NCBI RefSeq assembly: GCF_014904745.1 | Contig: NZ_JACZCS010000001.1 | Span: forward strand, 248,001 to 312,000 | DNA from: Oricola nitratireducens | GTDB taxonomy: Bacteria > Pseudomonadota > Alphaproteobacteria > Rhizobiales > Rhizobiaceae | Length of the DNA: 64,000 bases | Direction of reading: 5' to 3' | In this document: positions 39,956-48,578 of the stretch, one piece after another | How the letters are laid out: the number at the start of each line of letters is the position of its first letter | How positions within the stretch are numbered: the stretch's first letter is position 1 | Position numbers and translations under genes: made by a program | The notes under the pieces: model-generated | What the model was told of the DNA's origin: nothing | Databases searched by the model: none | Seen by the model: only the letters and a program-made list of their open reading frames with translations

Positions 39956-42900
39956 ATGATGAGTTTCCTCGAAATCGCCGTCAGGAATGCGCGCCTGACG
40001 ATCACCGCGCTGGTGTTCTTCCTGGTCGCCGGCACGGTGGCCTATCTCAACATTCCCAAGGAAGCCGAACCCGACGTCCAGATCCCGGTGATCTATGTGA
40101 GTCTCGCGCTGCAGGGCATTTCGCCGGAGGACGCCGAGCGATTGCTGGTGCGGCCGGTCGAGACCCAGGTCAAGAACATCAAGGGCATCGACAAGATCAC
40201 GTCCAACTCCTACCAGGGCGGCGGCAATGTGATCATCGAGTTCGAGCCGAGCGCGGATCTGTCGTCCGCGCTCGAGGACGTCCGATCCAAGGTCTCCAAC
40301 GCCAAGCGGGAATTTCCGGCCGGGACCGACGAGCCGTCGGTCAATGAAGTCAACATCTCCGAATTTCCGATCCTCGTGGTGACGCTTTCCGGCAACGCGC
40401 CGGAGCGGGTTCTGACGCGTGCCGCCAAGGAAATGCGTGACCGATTCGAGGAAGTCTCGGGCGTCCTGGAAGCCAAGCTTCAGGGCTCGCGCGACGAAAT
40501 GGTGGAAGTAAACATCGATCCGGTGAAACTCTCCTCCTACAATCTCCGGCTCGACAACCTGATCGGCGGCGTCAACGCCAACAACCAGCTGGTCGCGGCG
40601 GGCACGCTGCAGGGCCAGGAGGGCAAATACGCCGTCAAGGTTCCGGCGCTGATCGAAACCGTCGAGGACGTCGCCAACCTGCCGATCGCGGCAAGCGGAA
40701 ACGCCGTCGTGCGCGCACGCGACCTCGCGACGATCCGCTCGACCTTCGAGGACGCGACGTCGATTGCCCGTCTCAACGGCAAGCCGGCGATCGCGATCGA
40801 GGTGTCGAAGCGCACCGGCGCGAACCTGATCGAGACCGTCGACGGCGTGAAAGCGGCGGCGGAGGAGTTCAAGTCGCTGCTCCCGGCCGGTGTCCAGGTC
40901 AGCTACAGCCAGGACAAGTCCAAGGACATCCGCACGATGCTCGAGGACCTGCAGAATTCGGTGCTGACCGCGGTGATTCTGGTTTTCATCGTCATCCTGT
41001 ATTTCCTCGGCATCCGTTCTTCGGTCCTGATCGGTCTGGCGATCCCGACCTCGTTCCTGATCGGCATCCTCGCGCTCTCGGTCGCCGGCTACACGGTCAA
41101 TATCGTCGTGTTGTTCAGCCTGATCCTCGCGGTCGGCATGCTCGTCGACGACGCAATCATCGTGACCGAATATGCGGAACGGCGCATGACGGAGGGCACG
41201 GCCTCCGGCCCGGCCTTTGCGGAAGCGGCGCGGCGCATGTTCGGCCCCGTCGTCGTGGCGACTGCGACCCGGATCGCGGCCTTTTCGCCGCTCCTGTTCT
41301 GGCCCGGCATCGTCGGCGAGTTCATGGGCTATCTCCCGATCACGCTGATCGCGACGCTTTCGGCCTCGATTCTCTACGCGCTGTTTTTCGCGCCGACGCT
41401 CGGCTCGATCTTCGGGAAGGCGCATGTCGAACCGCGCAAGCCGGACGGCCTCTACATGATGGTCGTCAAGAAGGCGGTGCGGCATCCGGTCATCACGCTT
41501 TCATTGGTCGCGATCCTGATGGTGACGATCGTCGTCGCCTTCGCGAAATACAACAAGGGCACGGAGTTCTTCCCGAACGTCGAACCGGATTACGGCCTGG
41601 TCTATGTGCATGCACGCGGCAACCTGTCGCTCGACGAGCAGGACGAAGCGGTGCGCATGGTCGAGAACCGCATGCTCAAATGGCCGGGCATCAAGACAGT
41701 CTATACCCGCGTCGGGGCCTCGAATGGCGGCGGCTTTGGCGGCAGCGTCGACGAGGACGTGATCGGCACGATCCAGTACGAATTCGTCGACTGGCGCGAA
41801 CGCAAGGGCGCGAGCGAAATCCTGACCGATCTGCGCGGCGCGCTGCGCGGCCTGCCCGGCATCGAGGCGGAGGTCTCGGTTCCCGAAGCGGGCCCGCCGC
41901 AGGGCAAGCCGATCCAGGTGGAGCTTTCGGCCGAGAATCCGGAAGGTCTGGACGGCGCGGCGCAAACGGTGGCGAACTATCTGCGCACGCTCCCCGAGGT
42001 GATCGACCTGTCGGACGGCCTGCCGCCGCCGTCGATCGACTGGGAGCTCAAGGTCAACCGCGCCGAGGCCGCGAAATACGGCATCGGTCCGGGTTCGGTC
42101 GGCACCGTCGTGCAGCTCGTGACCACCGGCCTGAAACTCTCCGATTATCGCCCCGCGGGCGCCGACGATGCCGTCGACATCCGCTTGCGGCTGCCGGAGG
42201 ACCGGCGCACGCTGTCCATGCTCGACCAATTGCGCATCGAGACGGCGCAGGGCGCGGTGCCGCTGTCGAATTTCGTCAGCCGTGAACCGGCGCGCAGCCT
42301 CGGCACGCTGAAGCGGATCAACACGACACGCACCATCACGGTTTCGGCGAATCTCGTCGAAGGCGTGCAGGACGCGGAGATGCAGGCCAAGGTCGCCAAG
42401 GCATTGCCGACCCTGAACCTGCCGGAAAACGTCCGCTGGAAGCTGGCCGGCTCGAACGAGGAAAGCGCGAAAGCCTCGGCCTTCCTCGGCCAGGCCTTCG
42501 GCGTGGCGATCTTCCTGATCTTCGCGCTGCTGCTGGCGCAGTTCAACCGCTTCACCTATGTGTGGCTGGTGCTGACCGCCGTGGTGATGTCGACGGTGGG
42601 CGTGCTGCTCGGCCTGCTGGTGATGCAGATGCCGTTCGTCATCGTCATGACGGCGGTGGGCACGATCGCGCTGGCGGGCGTCGTGGTGAACAACAATATC
42701 GTGCTGATCGACACCTATGTGCATCTGCGATCGGAAGGCTGGGACAAGCTGGACGCAGTGCTCGAAACCTGCCGCGAGCGCGTGCGCCCGGTCATGCTGA
42801 CCGCGGTCACCGCGATCCTCGGCGTGCTGCCGATCGCCTTCGGCGTCAATCTGGCGATCCTCAGCCACGAGGTGACTGTCGGCGCGCCGTCGACGCAGTG

Positions 42901-43165
42901 GTGGATCGCGCTGTCGAGCGCCATCGTCTTCGGCCTCGCCTTCTCGACCATGCTGACGCTGGTCGTGACGCCGTCGGCGCTGATGCTGTTTACGCGCGAC
43001 AACGCCTGGAACGCCGACGAGCGCAGCCTGCTCGCCAAGATGTTCCGCCGCAAGCCCAAGGGCGCGGCGCAGGATACCGAGGCGGGCGAAGCCGCACCGG
43101 CATCCGGCCCGGCGCAATCCGAGCCGGCGGAACCCTTCGAGGAATTTCCGAAGGCCGCCGAATAG
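39956..43165 (+). CDS. RND family efflux permease
   Basis: A 1069-residue inner-membrane proton antiporter of the AcrB/MdtC superfamily, with 12 membrane segments in two halves and two large periplasmic loops. The proton-relay aspartates of the fourth segment are seen in V-G-M-L-V-D-D-A-I-I-V near residue 396. The first segment starts at about residue 12. Substrates cannot be predicted. ATG at 39956 was chosen. GTG at 39950 overlaps the adaptor stop and would add two residues. No outer-membrane factor gene is present, and a convergent MarR gene lies just after the shared terminator. Confidence 0.95.
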   Translation: MMSFLEIAVRNARLTITALVFFLVAGTVAYLNIPKEAEPDVQIPVIYVSLALQGISPEDAERLLVRPVETQVKNIKGIDKITSNSYQGGGNVIIEFEPSADLSSALEDVRSKVSNAKREFPAGTDEPSVNEVNISEFPILVVTLSGNAPERVLTRAAKEMRDRFEEVSGVLEAKLQGSRDEMVEVNIDPVKLSSYNLRLDNLIGGVNANNQLVAAGTLQGQEGKYAVKVPALIETVEDVANLPIAASGNAVVRARDLATIRSTFEDATSIARLNGKPAIAIEVSKRTGANLIETVDGVKAAAEEFKSLLPAGVQVSYSQDKSKDIRTMLEDLQNSVLTAVILVFIVILYFLGIRSSVLIGLAIPTSFLIGILALSVAGYTVNIVVLFSLILAVGMLVDDAIIVTEYAERRMTEGTASGPAFAEAARRMFGPVVVATATRIAAFSPLLFWPGIVGEFMGYLPITLIATLSASILYALFFAPTLGSIFGKAHVEPRKPDGLYMMVVKKAVRHPVITLSLVAILMVTIVVAFAKYNKGTEFFPNVEPDYGLVYVHARGNLSLDEQDEAVRMVENRMLKWPGIKTVYTRVGASNGGGFGGSVDEDVIGTIQYEFVDWRERKGASEILTDLRGALRGLPGIEAEVSVPEAGPPQGKPIQVELSAENPEGLDGAAQTVANYLRTLPEVIDLSDGLPPPSIDWELKVNRAEAAKYGIGPGSVGTVVQLVTTGLKLSDYRPAGADDAVDIRLRLPEDRRTLSMLDQLRIETAQGAVPLSNFVSREPARSLGTLKRINTTRTITVSANLVEGVQDAEMQAKVAKALPTLNLPENVRWKLAGSNEESAKASAFLGQAFGVAIFLIFALLLAQFNRFTYVWLVLTAVVMSTVGVLLGLLVMQMPFVIVMTAVGTIALAGVVVNNNIVLIDTYVHLRSEGWDKLDAVLETCRERVRPVMLTAVTAILGVLPIAFGVNLAILSHEVTVGAPSTQWWIALSSAIVFGLAFSTMLTLVVTPSALMLFTRDNAWNADERSLLAKMFRRKPKGAAQDTEAGEAAPASGPAQSEPAEPFEEFPKAAE

Positions 43166-43186
43166 GCGGAGCGCAAGATCAGAAGC

Positions 43187-43218
43187 AGGGCCGGCCGGGA
43201 AACCAGCCGGCCCTTTTT
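43187..43218 (+). terminator. Rho-independent terminator of the RND operon
   Basis: GGGCCGGC and GCCGGCCC form an 8 bp stem around a 10-base loop at 43188-43213, followed by five T residues. It lies between the convergent pump and marR genes. Confidence 0.88.
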
Positions 43219-43231
43219 CGTGGCGAGATCG

Positions 43232-43672
43232 TCAGGACAGGTGGATCAGGTCGGCGCGCAGGCGGTCGGCGCTTTCGATCAGGCTTTCCAGATCGCGATG
43301 CGCGGCGCGCCACAGCGGGTAGGCCTCGGCGAGAAGCGCGTGACCCTTGTCGGTCAGGGCGAGGCGGCGGCTGCGGCGGTCTTTCGGATCGGGCGAGACC
43401 GTCACGAGACCGCGGCGTTCCAGCGGTTTCAGGTTCGCCGTCAGCGTGGTGCGGTCGATCGCCAGAAGCGACGCCACGTCGCCCATGACCGGCGGTTCCG
43501 GCCGGTTCAGCGACATCAGCAGCGAGAACTGCCCGTTGGTCAGGCCGAGCGGGCGGAAAACCTCGTCGAAACGGCGCGCGACGACGCGGGCGGCGCGCTG
43601 CAGATGCAGGCACAGGCAGTTGTCGCGGACTTCGAGCGTTGCTTCGCGGGGGAATGGGTGCTGTTTTGGCAT
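43232..43672 (-). CDS. MarR family transcriptional regulator
   Basis: A 146-residue winged-helix repressor with the MarR core (about 30-125), including M-G-D-V-A-S-L-L-A-I-D-R-T-T-L-T-A-N-L recognition helices and the wing D-P-K-D-R-R-S-R. It sits next to the RND genes in convergent orientation, so control of the pump is possible but would need action at a distance. A perfect TTGATATCAA palindrome lies 13 bp before its own start, suggesting autorepression. Of the genes on the other side only a gene remnant is seen. Confidence 0.92.
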   Translation of the reverse strand: MPKQHPFPREATLEVRDNCLCLHLQRAARVVARRFDEVFRPLGLTNGQFSLLMSLNRPEPPVMGDVASLLAIDRTTLTANLKPLERRGLVTVSPDPKDRRSRRLALTDKGHALLAEAYPLWRAAHRDLESLIESADRLRADLIHLS

Positions 43673-43685
43673 TTTTCAACTATAT

Positions 43686-43695
43686 TGATATCAAC
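43686..43695. promoter_or_regulatory. Palindromic operator candidate upstream of marR
   Basis: TTGATATCAA is a perfect 10 bp palindrome in an AT-rich stretch, 13 bp upstream of the marR start. MarR proteins typically bind such elements. Confidence 0.6.
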
Positions 43696-43708
43696 ATAAC
43701 TATCCAGC

Positions 43709-43834
43709 CCCTTCCCGGTTTTCCACGGGACTTGCTGCGGCTCGCCCGAGGAGGATGTCTATCTGTGCATCAACCAGGTCGCCCAGCACCTGCCGATCAT
43801 CTTCCCGGTCGAGAAGGCGGTGGCGGAGGCATGA
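43709..43834 (+). pseudogene. Possible 3' remnant of a lost gene
   Basis: This frame has no start codon but reads 41 residues ending ...I-N-Q-V-A-Q-H-L-P-I-I-F-P-V-E-K-A-V-A-E-A before TGA. Codon third positions from about 43748 on are almost all G or C, as in real genes here, and the stretch is hydrophobic/charged like a true C-terminus. It would be divergent from marR, where a MarR target gene normally lies. I do not recognise the parent protein, and a chance open frame cannot be excluded. Confidence 0.35.
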
Positions 43835-43863
43835 AAAAGGCCGGAAGGTTTCCCTCCCGGCCT
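43834..43863 (-). terminator. Rho-independent terminator of asd
   Basis: On the minus strand AGGCCGG and CCGGCCT pair around a 12-base loop and are followed directly by a T-run, 26 bp after the asd stop. Confidence 0.82.
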
Positions 43864-43888
43864 GCGCGCTCTTTTTGTAAGCAATAAC

Positions 43889-44923
43889 TTACGCTGCCTG
43901 CTTCTTCGGCTGGATCAGGTGCCGGTTGACCAGCAGTTCGGCGATCTGGACGGTGTTCAGCGCCGCGCCCTTGCGCAGGTTGTCGGAGACGACCCAGATG
44001 TTGAGGCCGTTTTCGACGGTCGCGTCCTCGCGGATGCGGCTGATGAAGGTCGCGTCCTCTCCCGCGCTCTCGTAGGGCGTGATGTAGCCGCCGTCCTCGT
44101 GCTTGTCGATGACGATGCAGCCCGGCGCCTCGCGCAGGATGTCGCGGGCCTCGTCGGCCGAGATCGGCTTTTCGAACTCGATATTGACCGCTTCCGCATG
44201 GCCGATGAAGACGGGAACGCGCACGGCGGTGCAGGTGACCTTGATCTTCGGATCGAGCATCTTCTTGGTTTCGGCCAGAACCTTCCACTCTTCCTTGGTG
44301 TAGCCGTCCTCCATGAAGACGTCGATGTGGGGGATGACGTTGAAGGCGATGCGCTTGGTGAACTTCTTGTTTTCCAGCGAATCCGAGACGAAGACGGCGC
44401 GGGTCTGCGTGAACAGCTCGTCCATGCCTTCCTTGCCGGCGCCGGAGACCGACTGGTAGGTCGAGACGACGATGCGCTTGATCGTCGCCGCGTCATGCAG
44501 CGGCTTCAGCGCGACGACGAGCTGGGCGGTCGAGCAGTTCGGATTGGCGATGATGTTGCGCTTGGTAAAGCCCGAGATGGCGTCGGCGTTGACTTCCGGC
44601 ACGATCAGCGGAACGTCCGAATCGTAGCGCCAGGCCGACGAGTTGTCGATGACGACGCAGCCCTTGGCGGCGATCTTCGGAGACCATTCCTTCGAGACAT
44701 TGCCGCCCGCCGACATCAGGCAGATATCGGTCTCGGAAAAGTCGTAGTTCTCCAGCGCCTGAACCTTAATCAGCTTGTCGCCATAAGAGACTTCCTGACC
44801 CATCGACTTGCGCGATGCGAGCGGCACGATCTTGTCGGCGGGAAAGCCGCGCTCTTCCAGGATATTGAGCATTTCGCGACCGACATTGCCGGTTGCGCCA
44901 ACGATAGCGATTACGAAGCCCAT
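43889..44923 (-). CDS. asd: Aspartate-semialdehyde dehydrogenase
   Basis: Asd reduces aspartyl phosphate to aspartate semialdehyde, the branch point to lysine, diaminopimelate, threonine and methionine. The 344-residue protein has the NADP motif G-A-T-G-N-V-G-R-E near residue 9, the nucleophile Cys130 in A-N-P-N-C-S-T, and the active-site His in V-F-I-G-H-A-E-A. The start at 44923 gives the standard M-G-F-V-I-A-I-V-G. The 255 bp upstream to the next, divergent gene should hold its promoter. I see no riboswitch there. Confidence 0.96.
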   Translation of the reverse strand: MGFVIAIVGATGNVGREMLNILEERGFPADKIVPLASRKSMGQEVSYGDKLIKVQALENYDFSETDICLMSAGGNVSKEWSPKIAAKGCVVIDNSSAWRYDSDVPLIVPEVNADAISGFTKRNIIANPNCSTAQLVVALKPLHDAATIKRIVVSTYQSVSGAGKEGMDELFTQTRAVFVSDSLENKKFTKRIAFNVIPHIDVFMEDGYTKEEWKVLAETKKMLDPKIKVTCTAVRVPVFIGHAEAVNIEFEKPISADEARDILREAPGCIVIDKHEDGGYITPYESAGEDATFISRIREDATVENGLNIWVVSDNLRKGAALNTVQIAELLVNRHLIQPKKQAA

Positions 44924-45178
44924 GGCTTTTCTCTTTGCTCCTCTCTCCCCTTTGCATTGGCAAGCACCACTCATCCCGCCCCCGGGAGAGTGTGGGGCGG
45001 AGCGGTCAGATCGTCTTGGTGGTTTTCGACGCTGTAGTGCTCATGGTGGCCGCGTTTTGATGCAGTGCGGCGAAAAAGTCAATCGCCGAGCTGTGCGCGA
45101 GGGCACATCGGGCCGCGCCCGTCGATGGCACGCTGGGGCCAAAGCCGGCGGAAATCCGCCCGCACACAGGAGGATACC

Positions 45179-45850
45179 ATGCGCCTATTTGCCAAAATTG
45201 CGATTGCCGCCGCGCTTCTTGCCGGAGCGACCGGTGCCGCGAGCGCCGATTTCCTGCGTTGTCCGCTCGAGCAGGCGCGCCGGACGATCACCGATCCCTT
45301 GCCGTCCGGCTGGTGGACGACACCGCAGGTCAACCGGCTGTCGGAGACGAAGATCCAGAATATCGGCGGCAATCCGGCCCTGTTGTGCATCTACGGATCG
45401 TCGGGCAGCGTCCAGCGCGAACAGCCGCGCGGCCAGACCTGCCGGGCGGCGCGCGGCGGTTTCAACTGCCAGGCCTCGGGCGGGGGCGGCGGTCCGCGCA
45501 CCGTGGCGACCGGCGGCCTCGACATTCCGCAAACCTACCTGTTCGATCTCGACCGCGGCGCGGTGACCCAGGCGGGTGCGGATTTCTGGTTCCAGGCCGA
45601 AACGCGGGCCCTGCTCTATCTCGTGCCCCGCAACGGCGCCAAAATCGGCGTCGGCAACCGCTCCAACCGCGGCGCCGTCGGCTGCGCTGCGGCCCGGATG
45701 ACGACCGAGCGCGTCTCGCTGAGCGATCTCCCGGTCGGCAGCTACATTTGCGCGCGCACCAATGAAGGCCGCGTTTCGCAATTCCGTATCAACGCGATTT
45801 CCGGCGGTTCGCCGAAGACCCTGTCGATCGGCTTCACCACCTGGCAATAA
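45179..45850 (+). CDS. Secreted protein of unknown function
   Basis: I do not recognise this 223-residue protein. It starts with a clear Sec signal peptide (basic M-R-L-F-A-K, hydrophobic core, cleavage likely after A-S-A at 23) and has a very good AGGAGG-like ribosome site. The mature part has six cysteines (after C-P-L-E-Q, L-L-C-I-Y-G, T-C-R, F-N-C-Q, V-G-C, Y-I-C), probably three disulfides, and a glycine-rich G-G-G-G-G linker near 101. A periplasmic or secreted small beta-rich protein is likely. Neighbours (asd, kefB-like) give no clue. Confidence 0.75.
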   Translation: MRLFAKIAIAAALLAGATGAASADFLRCPLEQARRTITDPLPSGWWTTPQVNRLSETKIQNIGGNPALLCIYGSSGSVQREQPRGQTCRAARGGFNCQASGGGGGPRTVATGGLDIPQTYLFDLDRGAVTQAGADFWFQAETRALLYLVPRNGAKIGVGNRSNRGAVGCAAARMTTERVSLSDLPVGSYICARTNEGRVSQFRINAISGGSPKTLSIGFTTWQ

Positions 45851-46164
45851 GCTTCTCAAAGGCGCCCGGCGTTTTCGCCGGACGCTTGCGTATTTGCCGC
45901 CCGGACTTCTCCGGCAAGCCGCGAAAGGCTCGCCGCATCGAGACGCAGGGCGACTTTTGTTTCTGAATAGCGGCGGCATGGCGCGCGTGGAAGCGGAACA
46001 CGCCCTCATTCCATGTCCCGGTGGCGAGACAAGACCGCTTCTGCAACGTCAATCCGTGCCCTGTTGCCGGCGTCCCGGACAAAATACGCGGGGCGGCTAT
46101 ATTCCGTTGCGAGCCGCCCCATTTTGGGCAGACTTGCGTAATTGCCGCCGGAGGGGATGATCCG
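45851..46164 (+). promoter_or_regulatory. 314 bp gene-free leader of the KefB-like gene with two stem-loops
   Basis: I see no gene. A hairpin with CCGGCG and CGCCGG arms near 45868-45884 may end the upstream transcript. A second hairpin, GGGGCGGCT (46090-46098) with AGCCGCCCC (46112-46120), is followed by ATTTTGG and lies 44 bp before the kefB-like start. It could be an attenuator or a terminator with weak T-run. Confidence 0.4.
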
Positions 46165-48030
46165 ATGACCGATTTTCTGCTGCTTGCCTTCGTCTTTCTC
46201 GTAGCGGGGGTGTTGTCCGTTCCGGTCGCCACGCGCCTCGGGCTCGGTTCCGTACTCGGCTATCTGATCGCGGGGATCGCGATCTCGCCGGTGCTGGCGC
46301 TGCTCGGCGTCGACGTCTTGTCGATCCAGCATTTCGCCGAATTCGGCGTCGTGATGATGCTGTTCCTCGTCGGGCTGGAACTGGAGCCGAAACTGCTGTG
46401 GCAAATGCGGGCCAGGCTGCTCGGTCTCGGCGGCGTACAGGTGCTCGGGACAGCGCTCGCCGTCATGCTCGCCGCAATGGCGCTCGGCGAGCCATGGACG
46501 GTGGGGCTCCCCATCGGGCTGGTGCTGTCGCTCTCGTCCACCGCGATCGTCCTGCAGACTTTGAACGAGAAGGGGCTGATGCGCAGCGACGGCGGCCAGT
46601 CCAGCTTCGCGGTTTTGCTGTTCCAGGACATCGCCGTCATTCCCATGCTTGCGCTGATCCCGCTGCTGGCGCTGCCGGAGCTGGTCGACGCGCAACATGC
46701 GGCGGCGGGCGGTGCGGAAGCGGCCGGTCACGGCGACGCGATGAGCCTGGTCGCCGGGTTGAACGGTTGGCAGACGGCGCTCGTCACGCTGGCGGCGATC
46801 GGCGTCGTCGTCATCATCGGCAGTTACCTGACGCGGCCGCTGTTCCGCTTCATCGCAAGCGCGCAATTGCGCGAGTTGTTCACGGCGACGGCTCTGCTGA
46901 TCGTTATCGGAATCGCATTGCTGATGTCGCTGGTCGGCCTATCTCCGGCGCTCGGCACCTTCCTCGCCGGCGTCGTGCTGGCGAACAGCGAATACCGGCA
47001 CGAGCTGGAATCCGATATCGACCCGTTCAAGGGATTGCTGCTCGGCGTGTTCTTCATGAGCGTCGGCGCCGGCATCAATTTCGGCTTGCTTTCGGAAAAT
47101 CTCACGCTGACCGTCGGGCTCACGCTCGGCCTGATGCTGACGAAAGCGCTTGTGCTGTATGTGCTGGCGACGGCATTCAAGCTGCGCGGCACGGATCGCT
47201 GGCTGTTCGCGCTCGGCCTCGCGCAGGCCGGAGAATTCGGGTTCGTGCTGCTCTCGTTTACGGTCGCCAACGCCGTCATACCCGCCGCGATCGGCGACCA
47301 GCTGCTGCTCGTGGTGGCGCTGTCCATGCTGCTGACGCCTGCGCTTTTTATCCTGTACGACCGGGTGATCGCGCCGAAATTCTCCGCGGATCAGGAGCGC
47401 GAGGCCGACGCCATCGACGAGGACAACCACATCATCATCGCCGGGCGCGGCCGGGTGGGCGGCCTTGTGGAGCGGATGCTCAATGCCGCCGGCTACAAGG
47501 CGACGGTGATCGACTACAATTCCAGGACGATCGAGAATCTCGGGCGCTTTGGCGTTAAGGTTTATTACGGCGATGCCACGCGGCCGGACCTGCTGCACTC
47601 TGCGGGCGTGGAGCGGGCCAAACTGTTCGTCATCGCCATCGACGAACGCGATCAGATCACCGAGCTGACAAAATATCTTCTCCAGAACTATCCGAACCTG
47701 CACGTGATGGCCCGCGCGGTTGACCGCGACCACGTCTACGACCTCTATTTCGCCGGCTGCCGCGACATCATCCGCGAAACCTATGACAGCTCCATCCGCA
47801 TGGGCCGGTCGGCCTTCGAAGCGCTGGGCATCGAAAGCCATCACGCGCGGGCGATGGCTGCGGCTTTCGACGAGACGGACCGCAGGTCCATGGTCGAGGT
47901 GGCGGATGTCTACGATCCCGCGATCCCGGTCGCGGAAAACGAGGCCTATATCGCGAAAGTGCGCAAGATAACCGGCGAATGGCAGCCGGCGTTGCACAAG
48001 CAGATGGAAGAGATCCGCGGTTCCGGCTGA
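46165..48030 (+). CDS. KefB/KefC-type monovalent cation:proton antiporter with RCK domain
   Basis: A 621-residue CPA2 family protein. About 12 to 13 membrane segments fill residues 3-395, with F-A-E-F-G-V-V-M-M-L-F-L-V-G-L-E-L-E near 56 and the Q-A-G-E-F-G-F-V-L motif near 355. A TrkA-N (RCK_N) domain with G-R-G-R-V-G-G near 435 and V-Y-Y-G-D-A-T-R-P follows. Relatives release potassium under glutathione-adduct control, but no KefF/KefG-type partner is adjacent. The ATG at 46165 follows GAGGGGA. An upstream in-frame start adds a polar leader and is rejected. Confidence 0.92.
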   Translation: MTDFLLLAFVFLVAGVLSVPVATRLGLGSVLGYLIAGIAISPVLALLGVDVLSIQHFAEFGVVMMLFLVGLELEPKLLWQMRARLLGLGGVQVLGTALAVMLAAMALGEPWTVGLPIGLVLSLSSTAIVLQTLNEKGLMRSDGGQSSFAVLLFQDIAVIPMLALIPLLALPELVDAQHAAAGGAEAAGHGDAMSLVAGLNGWQTALVTLAAIGVVVIIGSYLTRPLFRFIASAQLRELFTATALLIVIGIALLMSLVGLSPALGTFLAGVVLANSEYRHELESDIDPFKGLLLGVFFMSVGAGINFGLLSENLTLTVGLTLGLMLTKALVLYVLATAFKLRGTDRWLFALGLAQAGEFGFVLLSFTVANAVIPAAIGDQLLLVVALSMLLTPALFILYDRVIAPKFSADQEREADAIDEDNHIIIAGRGRVGGLVERMLNAAGYKATVIDYNSRTIENLGRFGVKVYYGDATRPDLLHSAGVERAKLFVIAIDERDQITELTKYLLQNYPNLHVMARAVDRDHVYDLYFAGCRDIIRETYDSSIRMGRSAFEALGIESHHARAMAAAFDETDRRSMVEVADVYDPAIPVAENEAYIAKVRKITGEWQPALHKQMEEIRGSG

Positions 48031-48068
48031 CCGGCTCAGACGGCAGCGGCCGGCGCGTCGAACATTGC

Positions 48069-48578
48069 CTAGCGCGCTTTGCCCCGCGCGGCGGCCAGCC
48101 TTTCGAGGCTCGGCGTCTCGAAGCGCAGCGCGACCTTCTGGCGCTGGATCGCCGCGCCTTCGCGCTCGTAGAAACGGATCCCGGCATCATTGCCGGTCGC
48201 GGTGGTCAGGTCGATGCGCTCAATATTTTCGGCGAGGCAGAATTCCGCGAGGAAGACGAGCAGCTCGTGGCCGACGCCGCGGCCGCGCGCCGTCGGGGAA
48301 ACGAACAGTTCCTTCAGGTAGAGCGCGGCGGCCAGCCCCATGGCCGGCGGCGTCACCGCGACGCTGGCATAGCCCTGCGCGGCGCCGCCGACGAAGGCAA
48401 CAACGAAAAGGGCATTGCCCGGTTTCGCCTCGAGCCAGCCGGCGACAGCGGTCCCGATTTCCGCGGCGGTTTCCGTTTCCTCGCCATAGTGGCGCTTGGT
48501 CTGTTCCACCAGGCCGGCGATCGCGTCGCGATCGCTGGATTCCGCCCAGCGGACGGTGATGGCGTCAGGCGCCGGCAT
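48069..48578 (-). CDS. GNAT family N-acetyltransferase
   Basis: A 169-residue acetyltransferase with the acetyl-CoA motif R-G-R-G-V-G-H-E-L near residue 98 and the [11 protein letters not shown] tail. Substrate unknown. It overlaps leuB by 14 bases, so its expression is probably coupled to leuB. That is a positional link rather than evidence for a role in leucine synthesis. Confidence 0.9.
   Translation of the reverse strand: MPAPDAITVRWAESSDRDAIAGLVEQTKRHYGEETETAAEIGTAVAGWLEAKPGNALFVVAFVGGAAQGYASVAVTPPAMGLAAALYLKELFVSPTARGRGVGHELLVFLAEFCLAENIERIDLTTATGNDAGIRFYEREGAAIQRQKVALRFETPSLERLAAARGKAR

Noticed and set aside
39590-41485. 631-residue minus-strand frame
   Set aside because: Antisense to the RND pump. 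Composition is highly charged and repetitive, with no homology I can recognise.
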